A DNA stretch of 64,000 nt from Bacillota bacterium (GTDB lineage Bacteria > Bacillota > Clostridia > Christensenellales > UMGS416), in the NCBI GenBank assembly GCA_023435705.1, contig JAEYRH010000004.1:160872-224871 (forward strand), in the 5' to 3' direction. A model generated the notes under the pieces. The model saw nothing but the letters and a program-made list of their open reading frames with translations, did not search any database and had not been told where the DNA came from. Both the position numbers and the translations under genes were made by a program. This document shows positions 50,293 to 59,898 of this stretch, piece by piece. Each line of letters starts with the position of its first letter. Position 1 is the stretch's first letter.

Positions 50293-51225
50293 CTACAGGA
50301 TCCGCAGCCTCTGCCCCGGATGAATGATCCAGGGCGCCTTGATGCCGTTGTCCTCGGCGATGTCCTGCCAACGCTTGCCGTAATGGTTGGCGATGCGCGA
50401 CAGGCTCTCGCCTTTGGCAACGGTGTGGATGATTGGCTGCGTGGTCGGCTCCTTCTCCGCTGCGACGCCGGGGATCCGCAGCTTCTGACCGGGGAAGATC
50501 ACATACGGCGCTTTGATAGCATTGACTGTGGCAATGGTCTGCCACTTCACGCCATAGCGCCTGCCGATGGCGCTCAGCGAGTCGCCGCGTTCCACGGTGC
50601 AGACCACATCCTCCGTCTCCGGATGCGGCTGAGGCGGTTCTGGCGACGCGGGGGCCGATCCCTCTGCCGGCAGGTCATAGTCCAGGAAGCTGGCATAACC
50701 CCAATGCTCCCAGCCGCCGGGCAGGCCGCTGATCACCACGCCGGACACCACATTGGCTGACTCCACAACCTTGCCGCCGCCAATGTATAAGCCCACGTGA
50801 TGCATCACGCCCAGGTTGTTCACGCTGAACACCAGCACACCGGGTGTCCTGGGCATGGTGGCCAGCTTGCCGCGCACCTTACACTGCTTCCAGAGCATGT
50901 TGGCGCTGGCGCTGGCCACAGCCTGACCCATCTCCCGCCGCACATCCTGCAGAAAGTTGCTGCAGTCCTGCACGCGCACAGGGCCGGCAAAGGGGGATTT
51001 CTTCGGCGCCACGGCCTTGCCCAGCCACTTGGCGCATTTCCCCATGGCATAGTCGCCGTTCAGTTGGTAATAGCCGTTGCCCATCCTGCCACCATACTGC
51101 CCCTGCTTTGACCTCAGCAGCGCCATAGAGCACTTCTGCCCCGTCGCGCCATACACATAGCCCTCGCCCACACGGGCTTTTGCCCGTGCGACATAGAGTG
51201 ATGCCTTGATCGGTTTAATTGCCAT
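50293..51225 (-). CDS. Endolysin: NlpC/P60 peptidase with two LysM domains
   Basis: 310 residues. N-terminal NlpC/P60 domain (~1-190) with catalytic Cys in VQDCSNFLQDV and His in MHHVGLYIGGG, then a Pro/Glu spacer and two LysM repeats: CTVERGDSLSAIGRRYGVKW and HTVAKGESLSRIANHYGKRW. It would cut peptidoglycan stem peptides for host lysis. The start at 51225 follows GAGGAGGG. Its position directly after the holin supports a lysis role. A 96-base gap follows it. Confidence 0.9.
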   Translation of the reverse strand: MAIKPIKASLYVARAKARVGEGYVYGATGQKCSMALLRSKQGQYGGRMGNGYYQLNGDYAMGKCAKWLGKAVAPKKSPFAGPVRVQDCSNFLQDVRREMGQAVASASANMLWKQCKVRGKLATMPRTPGVLVFSVNNLGVMHHVGLYIGGGKVVESANVVSGVVISGLPGGWEHWGYASFLDYDLPAEGSAPASPEPPQPHPETEDVVCTVERGDSLSAIGRRYGVKWQTIATVNAIKAPYVIFPGQKLRIPGVAAEKEPTTQPIIHTVAKGESLSRIANHYGKRWQDIAEDNGIKAPWIIHPGQRLRIL

Positions 51226-51235
51226 GGTTCCCTCC

Positions 51236-51439
51236 TCAGAAGCCAGTCTGATTGGTCGGGTCGTTGAAGATGCCAAAGGCAGCCACCAATGCCAGCAAGC
51301 CGTTCAGAATGGCCTGCGCCGCTTCGCCGGTGATGCCGATGCTGTCCCACAGACTGAATGTGTCACCCACCAGCAGGATGAGCGCGATGGCCGCCGTCCA
51401 GGCAGCCTTGGACAGGTAACGGTTCTGAATGGTCTTCAT
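51236..51439 (-). CDS. Phage holin, phi LC3 type
   Basis: 67 residues. Two hydrophobic segments (AWTAAIALILLVGDTFSL and AILNGLLALVAAFGIF) joined by a short turn, ending DPTNQTG: the Phage_holin_1 layout. It permits endolysin access to the wall. It lies between the XhlA-like gene and the endolysin gene with ten-base or shorter spacings. Confidence 0.88.
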   Translation of the reverse strand: MKTIQNRYLSKAAWTAAIALILLVGDTFSLWDSIGITGEAAQAILNGLLALVAAFGIFNDPTNQTGF

Positions 51440-51443
51440 GGTC

Positions 51444-51776
51444 TTATTCCTCCTTCTTCAGTTCGTCGATCCGCCTGTGCGCGGATTTTACCGATTCTTC
51501 CAGCCGTACGATGCGACCCTCGTGGTCGCGGATCTGCGCGTCATGGTTGGCGTATTGGCCCTCCATGCGAGACAGCTTGTCATTGATGTTGCGGTCCATC
51601 GTATCCAGCTTGAGAGATTGCTGCTTGAGCGCTTCTCTCACCTCAGCCCGATCGGTAGCATCCCGCTCAATTTTTCTGTCACGGTCTTTTCTTCGACCCA
51701 CAAAAAAGCCCAAGGCAGCAAACGCAAGGCTGCCAAGGCCAGCCAACGCGCCGGCAGCCCATTCTGGAATTGGCAT
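51444..51776 (-). CDS. XhlA-like membrane protein with coiled coil
   Basis: 110 residues. N-terminal membrane segment (WAAGALAGLGSLAFAALGFFVG), then a basic stretch and a long coiled coil (SLKLDTMDRNINDKLSRMEG, HEGRIVRLEESV). Similar proteins sit next to holins and help lysis or anchor tail parts. GGAGGATCC precedes the ATG. The stop codon lies four bases before the holin start. Confidence 0.7.
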   Translation of the reverse strand: MPIPEWAAGALAGLGSLAFAALGFFVGRRKDRDRKIERDATDRAEVREALKQQSLKLDTMDRNINDKLSRMEGQYANHDAQIRDHEGRIVRLEESVKSAHRRIDELKKEE

Positions 51777-51821
51777 GTGGATCCTCCATCAAGAATAAAT
51801 TATTATTGCTAAACTACGTAT

Positions 51822-54512
51822 CTAGACTCTTGCATCTGAAATTGTTTGCTGAACCGAACCGTATGAACTAACTATACTGAGATCCCATGTACCATTGATG
51901 TCATTTGAATTACTGCCCCATGCATCACGAACAACAACTGAACAATTGTAGGTCCATGGTTGAGTATTGGTCATGATCCAGACGGCCGCTTTGTTATCAG
52001 CCGTATATCCAAACCGAACGGGAATGATAACACTACCGCCTTGTGCCGAGGCACTGAAGTTCACCCATTGGCTTCCACCAGCATATGTATATCCGCCGAC
52101 AAGAACACTAAATCCTCTGGTAGCACCATACCCATATACATCCACCCAAAAGCCAATCATATCGTTGCTCCAGAGGGTCGGTAACTTTATCTGGATGGCA
52201 CCAGAAAAGGATGTGTCTGTTTGCCGAAACGCAGCAACAAACCCTCTGTGATAGAGGTTTGTAACCACATCAACCGTCGCCGCCGCCCCAAGTGTATCTC
52301 GAACACCTGCAGCCGTAGCATCATCCAGTAACGTTTTGGCAAAGTCAGAGATGTAAGCTTTAACAACGATTGCGGTGCCAGCCGGATCTTCCGCAACGTT
52401 GTGCGGCATCACAGAAGGTGAATAACCACCAAACTCGCATGGCATACAGAAAATGTTGTATCTTGTATACTGCGGAATGTTGAAGTAAAGTGCATATACT
52501 CCGGCATTGTATCGCAAGTCAAAGCTGGCAGGACCAATACCGATATCCGAGTAGATTAACTGGGCGAAAACGTAGTTGGCATTATTGCCGGGTTCCCCGG
52601 TAATGATCAATTTCCAGTGCCCTCTGCCGGGCAGGTTGGGTGTGTTCGAATATCCGCTGACCTCAAGCGTTGCGCCGGACAAGTTGATTGGCGGCACGAA
52701 TGTCAGGAGCTTCCACCAACCTGAGCCGCTGGACTCCTTATGGGCGAGCCATCTCATGGGGGCTACCGCAAAGCCCCCCTTACGAATTTCGCCGCCCACA
52801 TCAATGTCATTTTGGATCACAGCACAGCCCTTGTTCACCTCAGCATCATCGTCGTCACCGACAATCATTGCCTGCGCAAATGCACCAAATTGCGCCTGGG
52901 GATCATTCACAACAGGCCGATGCCAGGCGAACAAACTCGGCAGGTGTTCAATGATCGCATCTGAGTAAGCTGAGCTGGTCAGGCTTCCCGGTGCGGCATT
53001 CGTTACCTTCACGAAAAGGGTTTTTCGATCCGTTTTCTGCAGGCCAGAAACCGTGAATCGATTGTCCAGCCCCTGCCATTCGCCAAGGGATGCGTTGAGA
53101 TAATTGATATCGTCAAAACTATACTGCACCGGCCATGTGTCTGCCAGTTTCTCTTCACTCTGCTCTGCGTAGCCGGTGTCCGTCACCCGGATGTGCACAA
53201 CCGCCTGCTCCGCTGTGCGGTCAATGCCCACAACAGTGATGGTGGGTGCCCGAAGCCTCCTGATTGTAAGCTGCACACCGAGTGTGTAAGGGCTGACCTG
53301 CGGCGGCTGGGCGCCGTCAGTCACCTTTGCGCGAATCTCTATCAACCTGTCTGCCTTATCGACGGTCAGATTGCCCACTGTGTAGGGGATGGCAACGCTG
53401 CCGCTGGCTGCTGTGCTGCTGCCGCTGGCCAGAGCAGTGCCGTCGGCAAGCTCCACGGTATATGTCATGGGCATGGGGGTTCCATCCTGAGTGTGGGTGT
53501 TGTATGTTCCATCCAGTGGCCGTTCCACCGTCAGTGTGATGTTTTCACCTTCAAAAGGTGCTGGATTACTCGGTGTCAGTGACAAAGGCGCATCTGGCGG
53601 GATACGGTAGTCGATTACGAAGGGCACAGTCGCCCACGCGGAGCGGTACACATTGCCATCGGTCCAGGCAGGTGTCCTGGATCGCATCCGGACCATGCAT
53701 TGTGTCTTGTAGAAATATTGGGCAGGCTGCAGAGGATCTGTCTGCAGAACCCAGGCAGCCTTAAGGTCGGGGATCCCAAGATCAGCATCAGGAAAAGAGA
53801 TCTGTGAAACCCCCAGAGCACTGGTATAGCATTGATCAGGCTCACCCTCCGGGCCACGCCAGGCTGCACCATCTATGGAGAACTGCAGCTCATAACAAAG
53901 ATCTGTTGCCTTAATGTAACCGGATGTATCTGAGCTGTCAGAGCAGTCAAACGTTTTGCTGTCGCCGTAGATCGTGCCGACGGCAGTCATGGTCGGTGTT
54001 GTAAGCTTGGGAGCTCTGGAAATCCAGTCGATATACAGCTCAGGGGGGGTGGCATGTTCGGCTCCGTCGCCCTCCCAATAAGAGGCACTGCTGTCGCCTC
54101 GGTTGATATACAGGCACGTCGTGGTTGACACCACCATTGCGAACAGCCATGCCGGATCAGTGATGCTGAATTCCGCCCAGCCATTTTCGGCGCAGCTTGC
54201 CTCCTTGTATGAGGTGCCGGTCGCTGCCCTGGGGCGTTCCCCGTAGGCGTATGTGTCCTTACCCATGCCCTGGCCAACATATAAGCGGATGGTCCGGGCA
54301 TACGAAACATGGGATTTCAACCGCACACGGATCCGCGCAGGGTAATAGTTGGCGTTCTTTGCGCGGATCGCAGCAAAGTCAAAGTACACAATACCGTAGT
54401 AATTGGTGTATGTGCCAGAGGAGCCCTGAATGATTGTTGAGGTCGAGGTGCTCCATCCGACGTTGCTGGAGGTGTAGCCCGAAGAACTGGGGGTGTATTT
54501 GGTTTCAGCCAT
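51822..54512 (-). CDS. Phage tail/receptor-binding-type structural protein
   Basis: 896 residues. N-terminal beta-rich DNRLRE-like region (YGIVYFDFAAIRAKN, ARIRVRLKSHV) followed by several Ig-like segments (SLTPSNPAPFEGENITLTV and the like) and a C-terminal domain with VGGYTYAGGSQWVNFSASAQG, as in phage fibre tips. Probably the adhesin at the tail end. Start at 54512 (GGAGGAAAACC upstream), overlapping the preceding gene by eight bases. Confidence 0.7.
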   Translation of the reverse strand: MAETKYTPSSSGYTSSNVGWSTSTSTIIQGSSGTYTNYYGIVYFDFAAIRAKNANYYPARIRVRLKSHVSYARTIRLYVGQGMGKDTYAYGERPRAATGTSYKEASCAENGWAEFSITDPAWLFAMVVSTTTCLYINRGDSSASYWEGDGAEHATPPELYIDWISRAPKLTTPTMTAVGTIYGDSKTFDCSDSSDTSGYIKATDLCYELQFSIDGAAWRGPEGEPDQCYTSALGVSQISFPDADLGIPDLKAAWVLQTDPLQPAQYFYKTQCMVRMRSRTPAWTDGNVYRSAWATVPFVIDYRIPPDAPLSLTPSNPAPFEGENITLTVERPLDGTYNTHTQDGTPMPMTYTVELADGTALASGSSTAASGSVAIPYTVGNLTVDKADRLIEIRAKVTDGAQPPQVSPYTLGVQLTIRRLRAPTITVVGIDRTAEQAVVHIRVTDTGYAEQSEEKLADTWPVQYSFDDINYLNASLGEWQGLDNRFTVSGLQKTDRKTLFVKVTNAAPGSLTSSAYSDAIIEHLPSLFAWHRPVVNDPQAQFGAFAQAMIVGDDDDAEVNKGCAVIQNDIDVGGEIRKGGFAVAPMRWLAHKESSGSGWWKLLTFVPPINLSGATLEVSGYSNTPNLPGRGHWKLIITGEPGNNANYVFAQLIYSDIGIGPASFDLRYNAGVYALYFNIPQYTRYNIFCMPCEFGGYSPSVMPHNVAEDPAGTAIVVKAYISDFAKTLLDDATAAGVRDTLGAAATVDVVTNLYHRGFVAAFRQTDTSFSGAIQIKLPTLWSNDMIGFWVDVYGYGATRGFSVLVGGYTYAGGSQWVNFSASAQGGSVIIPVRFGYTADNKAAVWIMTNTQPWTYNCSVVVRDAWGSNSNDINGTWDLSIVSSYGSVQQTISDARV

Positions 54513-55608
54513 GGTTTTCCTCCTGTCGGTCCGCTCTGGCGAATATGCCGATGCCTGTCCTACCTTTGCCGATCGATGTGTGCTGCACAATGTTTGAGTT
54601 TCGGACAAACAGGCCCTGCTTGGTCAGGCTGTTTACCTTATACTGTTTGTTGCCATTGTCCACATTGTATGTGTGCAGCTCATACTCCTTTGACCCGCTG
54701 TTGAGCACAGGCGCGATTGCCATGTGCGCGGCTTCAGGGTCTCCCACGGTCAGGCTGCCGGTAAGCGTGTAGTTGGAGTGAAGTGTGCCCGTCTGCACCA
54801 TATCGGCGGTGATGATACCGGCAAACAAGAGCTTTGTCATGAGCCGCCCCACGCTGAAAGCCGCGGAGTTCTCCGGTGCAGCAACCCATGCCTTGCCATC
54901 CCATTGGAACACCTTGTAACCGTCGCTTGTCTTGAACCAGACGTCTCCAATGTTGTATATCCCGCCGGTCGGCTCCGATGGCTGATAGAAGACAGCGCTG
55001 GCTCCAGCCATGAAGTCAATCTGATTTTTCAGATATTCGTCAAGCTTTTTGTATTCAATCGTTTTGTCGGGAATTCCATCGGCTGTGATGCCAGTTTCAT
55101 TGAACAATACGGATGTGCCGTTCCGCGCGAGAATTTTTAGCCCGTAAATACTCTCATCTTTGTTCACATCGCCAAGAAGAACACGGTCGTGGTCTCCATC
55201 ATTGATCCTGATGAGGTTCTTTGAGATCTGGAGCCTCTCTCCCTCCCCCTGAACTGTGATATTCTGCGTGTTGATGATCCCGGCTGAAAGGGAGTTGATG
55301 TTTGCATCCTCAATATCTGCAGATGTCACAACGAGCTTATCCACCGTTGCCCGGTCGATCTTGGCGTTGGTGATTGCAGCATCCTGCACATGATAGCTGG
55401 CAATGGCCTCGTCGCCGATCTTTTCGGCCGTGACCGCGCCGTCTTCCAGCTTGTCACCGTCCACGGTGTCAATGTCCTCCGCCAGCTCCTCGGAAAGCTC
55501 CTCGCGGGTGATGCCGCCCTGCACTTTCTGAAACAGGTAGCGCAGCATGTCGTTGAGCCTTGCCAGATTGCCGGCCGACAGATCCTGCAGGTCCACATAA
55601 GCGCTCAT
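54505..55608 (-). CDS. Phage tail protein with repeated 'T-A-x-K-I' helper region
   Basis: 367 residues. N-terminal helical region, then stepwise repeats (DGAVTAEKIGDEAIASYHVQ, DAAITNAKIDRATVDKLVV) typical of phage tail-fibre/host-specificity proteins, a beta region GIINTQNITVQG, a WxWDGKAW carbohydrate-type segment (GDVWFKTSDGYKVFQWDGKA), and a C-terminal beta domain. Its start overlaps the stop of the upstream gene (ATGA). Confidence 0.7.
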   Translation of the reverse strand: MSAYVDLQDLSAGNLARLNDMLRYLFQKVQGGITREELSEELAEDIDTVDGDKLEDGAVTAEKIGDEAIASYHVQDAAITNAKIDRATVDKLVVTSADIEDANINSLSAGIINTQNITVQGEGERLQISKNLIRINDGDHDRVLLGDVNKDESIYGLKILARNGTSVLFNETGITADGIPDKTIEYKKLDEYLKNQIDFMAGASAVFYQPSEPTGGIYNIGDVWFKTSDGYKVFQWDGKAWVAAPENSAAFSVGRLMTKLLFAGIITADMVQTGTLHSNYTLTGSLTVGDPEAAHMAIAPVLNSGSKEYELHTYNVDNGNKQYKVNSLTKQGLFVRNSNIVQHTSIGKGRTGIGIFARADRQEENHG

Positions 55609-58600
55609 TGGCCGTCCTCCCTTTCATACAGCATGGTCAGGCCCGTCAACTCCACGGCGCTACCCTCCACATTCTCGATCATGAGTGACAGCGTCCTGCC
55701 CCGCAGGCGCAGAGGCGCCTTCACTGTGCCACCTGTTGATGGCAGATCGATGACTTTGCCCGTTTCCTTGCCCTGAGTCTTTGCTGTCAGCCGAAGCCTG
55801 CCGCCCTTGCCGGTCACCAGCGCGCCGGTCACGGTCTTCCATGCGCTCCGGTCGCCAAAGTCGGTCTCCGGCGTGACCCAGCGCATGCTGATCGGTTGGC
55901 CGCCATAGGTTAGCGCGTCTTCACCGCCCCAGACGCACACCTGGTTTCCGCTGGCAAACCGAAGCGTGTCGCCGGGCAGCCAGGCCGACACCGCAACGCC
56001 TTCGCGCACCATATAGGACCCTTGGCCGATGTCAAACTCCACCACGGCGTTGTTGGTCATGGAGCCGTCCACCGGCAGCGCCATCAGCAGCCTGCCCCGG
56101 TGCACGGTGCCGCAGGCGCCGGCCAGCGCCGCAGCGCTGCGGTTCAGCCGGGTCCAGAACGCACTCATCGCATCGCTGCCCAGCAGCTCGCACCGGGTGC
56201 CGTCATAGGCCATGATGCCCAATGGGGAGAGGAAGAAGGCTCCGTTCTGCCACTGGCAGATGGATAGCGGCGAGAGCGTGCCGGCTGTGGAGAGCACCGG
56301 CACCACCTGGTAGTCGCCGGGCGTGGTGCCGGCCACGCGGAACACACTCTTGCCCTTGAACACCACGATGCTGTCAAACAGGTTGGCCACTGCCGTCACG
56401 GCGTCACCATCCCAGGTGGGCCGCACGATCTCGCCGGCGCTGTCGGTGCCGATGGCCCAGTTGGTGGGGTTCATGTCGTCGGAAAAGAAGGCCGAGTTGG
56501 GCCGGGTGCGCTCACCGGCGCACCACACGCGCTCCGCGTGCAGGGCCAGGCTGCACCCCATCGGGCGGTTCTCACGGGAAAGGCGCACGCGGAATGCGTT
56601 TGTGCCATCGCTGGTGAGCTTCACCGGTGTGCCGCCGGGCGTTTCAGCCACCTGAAACGTGCTGTCGGTGGCCTTCACGACATAATAAAACTTTCCATAG
56701 GGCGTGCCGTCGTGGGCAATGATCCCGCCGGGCATGAAGCCATTCAGATTGGGGATGTCCACCACCACGGCGTCGCCGTTATGAAACCCATGATTGGACA
56801 GGGTGATCTTATCACTCGCGATGTCGTAGCGTGGCGCTGTAGCTTTCCACATGCCATTGGCAGCCCGGATGCGCCACCCGTTGAGCCCGACACTGGTCAG
56901 GTTGACCGCGCCGCCGCCGGGTGAAGCGGCAAGCCGAAAAGACGTAGCAGTGTAGTCGCGGATATAATAGGTCTGCCCCACCGACAGGCCTCCGGGCAGC
57001 ATCCGCGCTTCGTTCAGCCCCAGCACCACGGCATCTCCATCATGCAACTGGTGATTGGCAATGGTGATTTCGTTGATCCCGATGTCAACAGCGGGTATAC
57101 CAAGCCAGGATGCAGCACCCAGCTTTTTCACCGCCCAGCCGCTCATGCCAGCGCTCAGAAGATCGATGGGCTGGTCCGCGCCGGGTGTTGCGGCCAGTTT
57201 GAATTTGTTGGTGTCAATGTATTTCACATAATAGGTGTGCCCGGCGTAAAGCCCATCGGGCAAATAGCTGTTCTCATCGGCAATGCCAAAGACCAAAGCG
57301 TCACCATTGCCAAAGCCGTGCGCAACCATCGTGAGTGCATTCGTGGAGAGGTTGATGGCGGTTGGCACAGTTGCCATCCATTCATCGGCATTCAGCCGGC
57401 GCATGGCCCAGCCGGGCACCCCCGCGCTAGTAATGTCCACAATCGGGCTGCCGGCATCAGTAGTTTTGGCAAGCTTGAAATTGTTTGCGTCCACCACACG
57501 GACATAATAGGTCGTGCCCGCCGCGATGCCGCCGGGCAGCACAGCAGCCGGATCGATGCCGAACTCCACGGCGGTGGGCCGCTTGTTGCCATCCAGGTCC
57601 TTCAGGCCATGATTGGTCAGCATAAACGTGCTGGTCTTGGCACTGGCTGCGATCCTGCCATTGAGCCAGGTGGTGGGCAGGCCTTTGCGCACTCTCCAGT
57701 CGCCATAGTTTGAAGCGGCAAACGTGACCAGATCGTTGGGGTCGTTTTTGGTGTTGCTCACCTGAAACGTATTTGCAGACAAAACAACAGCATAATAGCT
57801 TTTGTTCCGCTTGATGTTGGATGGCATGCTGCCGGAAAACACATCGAACACGATCTCATCGTCGGTCATGAGCCCATGATTGGTCAGCGTGATTGTGTTG
57901 GCGGACGTGACGGCAATGGAGCCCTCGCCCAGCCATTTTGCCTTGGCCACGCGCCAGCCCACCGCCCCCTCGCCCTTCAGGTTCACCGCGCCGCCGTTCT
58001 TTGTGGCAGACACCCGGAAGGAATCCGGTTTATCGTCATACACAAAATAGGTGTCATTCTCCACAATGTTGGTGGGAAGCTTTCCCTTCAGCTTCTCAAA
58101 CACGACCTCGTTGTCTTCCTTCAGGCCATGGTTGGTCAGCCGCACCGTGTTGGCGTTTACGCTCCAGGCCGGCATTCCCGTCACCCACGCTGCATCTGCG
58201 GCCAGCTTGCCAATCTTGCCCTCACCGCTCCAGCAATACACATTGTCTGTGCCGTTGGCCAGCAGGATCATTGCCTTGTCTTTGTTCTGATAATTCACAT
58301 GGCTAAAGCGGCCACTGGTCACCGGCTGGCTGCCGGCAATGTCCTGCCAGGCGTTGTTTGCCCACTGCCAGAGGCCTGTGTCGGTTGCTGCCAGCAGCTT
58401 GGTTGTCACCGATCCGTCGGCGTTGTTTTTATAGAAATTCATGAGCGACCGGATGGGGCCAGGCGCTGCGGCAATGGCAGTGTCCACCGCCCAACCCCGC
58501 GCCATCCGTAGCACGCCGCCGGAGGTGTCGCAGTTGGCGGCGTCGCGGCTCATGTGCATCGGCGTGTCGTTGCCCTCCAGGCTTTGGTTGATGCCGGTAA

Positions 58601-58646
58601 AGCGCTCCATCGAGAAGCTCAGTTCCTGTTCATCGGCAAATCGCAT
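55605..58646 (-). CDS. Phage tail protein with six E1-FCCH-like modules
   Basis: 1013 residues. Flanking parts resemble phage stabilisation/tail-tube beta-propeller proteins (FTGINQSLEGNDTP at the N-terminus; RVWCAGERTRPNSAFFSDDM near 690-710). The centre, about 155-690, holds six ~85-residue modules with the pattern NHGL..GD.VVF..(L/M)P.G...G.TYYV...F.LA.T.GG..V.LTS.G..GW, the E1-FCCH-like domain found in many phage proteins. Start chosen at 58646 after GAGGGGG. Confidence 0.75.
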   Translation of the reverse strand: MRFADEQELSFSMERFTGINQSLEGNDTPMHMSRDAANCDTSGGVLRMARGWAVDTAIAAAPGPIRSLMNFYKNNADGSVTTKLLAATDTGLWQWANNAWQDIAGSQPVTSGRFSHVNYQNKDKAMILLANGTDNVYCWSGEGKIGKLAADAAWVTGMPAWSVNANTVRLTNHGLKEDNEVVFEKLKGKLPTNIVENDTYFVYDDKPDSFRVSATKNGGAVNLKGEGAVGWRVAKAKWLGEGSIAVTSANTITLTNHGLMTDDEIVFDVFSGSMPSNIKRNKSYYAVVLSANTFQVSNTKNDPNDLVTFAASNYGDWRVRKGLPTTWLNGRIAASAKTSTFMLTNHGLKDLDGNKRPTAVEFGIDPAAVLPGGIAAGTTYYVRVVDANNFKLAKTTDAGSPIVDITSAGVPGWAMRRLNADEWMATVPTAINLSTNALTMVAHGFGNGDALVFGIADENSYLPDGLYAGHTYYVKYIDTNKFKLAATPGADQPIDLLSAGMSGWAVKKLGAASWLGIPAVDIGINEITIANHQLHDGDAVVLGLNEARMLPGGLSVGQTYYIRDYTATSFRLAASPGGGAVNLTSVGLNGWRIRAANGMWKATAPRYDIASDKITLSNHGFHNGDAVVVDIPNLNGFMPGGIIAHDGTPYGKFYYVVKATDSTFQVAETPGGTPVKLTSDGTNAFRVRLSRENRPMGCSLALHAERVWCAGERTRPNSAFFSDDMNPTNWAIGTDSAGEIVRPTWDGDAVTAVANLFDSIVVFKGKSVFRVAGTTPGDYQVVPVLSTAGTLSPLSICQWQNGAFFLSPLGIMAYDGTRCELLGSDAMSAFWTRLNRSAAALAGACGTVHRGRLLMALPVDGSMTNNAVVEFDIGQGSYMVREGVAVSAWLPGDTLRFASGNQVCVWGGEDALTYGGQPISMRWVTPETDFGDRSAWKTVTGALVTGKGGRLRLTAKTQGKETGKVIDLPSTGGTVKAPLRLRGRTLSLMIENVEGSAVELTGLTMLYEREDGQ

Positions 58647-58658
58647 CGTCACACCCCC

Positions 58659-59261
58659 TCACGGCATTGGGCAATAGGCCTGCCGGATGCTCAGGTTCTC
58701 CGGCGGCCTTTGCTCCCGAAAGGCCTGCACGGCGCTGAGCCATGCGTCCATCCACACCTGCATGCGCTCAAACTTCCTGCGCACACGGAAAAACGCCGCT
58801 GCCGCGTAGCTGGCAAGGGCTGCATGGGCCTCCTCCGGCAGAAGCTGCGGCGTGCTGCCCTGGCCGGGCGCAGTACCACCCAGCAGCACCTCCGGCGCGC
58901 AGCGATAGGTCACCACCACCGTGCCGCCTGCCGGAGCGCCCGGCACGGCCACAACCCCGTCGTCGGCGCGGTAATGGGAAAACACATGGGCCTTGCCCGC
59001 GCCATCGGCGCCGAAGTCAAAGCCCGATTTCACCGCCAGGATGCCGCCGGGGGCCACCGGGTGCAGCAAAACCTCCGGGTCAAAGCGCCGGTTCTCATCC
59101 AGCCGCACGGCCTCAGTGGCCTCCGGTTTCAGCACGCTGCTGCACAGCAGACTATAGGCTTCGTTATATGCGCCCAGAAACAGCGGGGCCAGGCCCTCGC
59201 GGCTTTCCAGCTCCTCACCCACGTTGGTCAACGTCAGCAGATCCAGGTCATAAGTCGTCAT
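58659..59261 (-). CDS. Head-tail connector-type phage protein
   Basis: 200 residues. An N-terminal helix (LTNVGEELESREGLAPLFLGAYNEA), a beta-rich middle with VVVTYRCAPEVL, and a C-terminal helical part EEAHAALASYAAAAFFRVRRKFERMQVWMD. Its size and position between capsid and tail genes fit an adaptor or tail-completion protein. Not identified at family level. Start at 59261 after GGATGAGG. Confidence 0.65.
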   Translation of the reverse strand: MTTYDLDLLTLTNVGEELESREGLAPLFLGAYNEAYSLLCSSVLKPEATEAVRLDENRRFDPEVLLHPVAPGGILAVKSGFDFGADGAGKAHVFSHYRADDGVVAVPGAPAGGTVVVTYRCAPEVLLGGTAPGQGSTPQLLPEEAHAALASYAAAAFFRVRRKFERMQVWMDAWLSAVQAFREQRPPENLSIRQAYCPMP

Positions 59262-59310
59262 GTCCTCATCCTTTCCTCCGGCAGCAGACCGGCGCTTCAT
59301 TGTTGCCTTG

Positions 59311-59634
59311 TCAGCCCTTCCAGCCGGATAGCCCTGTGTAGCCGATGCCGGCGTTTTTCAGCACTTCCAGGATCGGCTCCGGCACATCACAAATGTCCTC
59401 CCCGCGCCTCAACGCAAACATGTAACCGTTCACGCCGCCCTCGATCACGTTGCCCAGCCGGTCGGCACCATCCAGCGCCGTGATGCGGATGTCCATCCGC
59501 CGTGCTTGGCGAAACACCTCGCGGATTCGCTCCACGCCCTGCTCCAGCGTTTCCTGCCTGCCCGGCGCGGCGTTCTGCTGCGGCACGGGTTCAGTTTTGG
59601 TGGCTGCTTTGGTGGTGTTTACAGTTCGAGCCAT
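59311..59634 (-). CDS. Small phage head-region protein
   Basis: 107 residues. A Thr/Ala/Pro-rich N-terminus, then LEQGVERIREVFRQARRMDIRI and GNVIEGGVNGYMFALRRGEDICDVPEPILEVLKNAG. The VNGYxFxLRRGExxxVPxxVxxVL pattern is common in small proteins encoded after phage capsid genes. Function unknown. AGGAGGACACC precedes the ATG. Confidence 0.65.
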   Translation of the reverse strand: MARTVNTTKAATKTEPVPQQNAAPGRQETLEQGVERIREVFRQARRMDIRITALDGADRLGNVIEGGVNGYMFALRRGEDICDVPEPILEVLKNAGIGYTGLSGWKG

Positions 59635-59715
59635 GGTGTCCTCCTGATTTCAAATAGGGCAAAGCCCTGAGTGGTCAAAGTGAGAGATAAAGAAGGGAAT
59701 GAAAGGTTTTGCAGC

Positions 59716-59786
59716 ATCCCCCCACCCCCGACCCCCTCCCCCGTCAAGCTTTCAGGGCTTTCCTGACTGCCATTGGGGGAGGGGGA
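59716..59786. repeat. Palindromic intergenic repeat, divergent copy with insertion
   Basis: CACCCCCGACCCCCTCCCCC and CCATTGGGGGAGGGGG arms as in copies 1-3, but separated by about 30 bases including AAGCTTTCAGGGCTTTCCTG. It lies between the capsid gene and the small head protein gene. Confidence 0.6.
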
Positions 59787-59837
59787 GCATTCTGCAGGGC
59801 TACACCCTGCACCCAAATTCAGGCGGAGATCTTCCGG

Positions 59838-59863
59838 TAGGGGCCGGGCTCCGTCCCGGCCCG
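59838..59863. repeat. 26-base repeat, left arm of an inverted pair
   Basis: TAGGGGCCGGGCTCCGTCCC followed by GGCCCG. The exact reverse complement lies at 62334-62359, so the two copies flank the capsid and scaffold genes. Confidence 0.75.
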
Positions 59864-59898
59864 CTCAATGCTTATATCTCAGGGTCGGGGGGTGAGGG

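Noticed and set aside
57042..58511. Long plus-strand ORFs opposite the repeat-containing tail protein
   Set aside because: Shadow frames; His/Val/Gly-biased composition and no ribosome binding sites.
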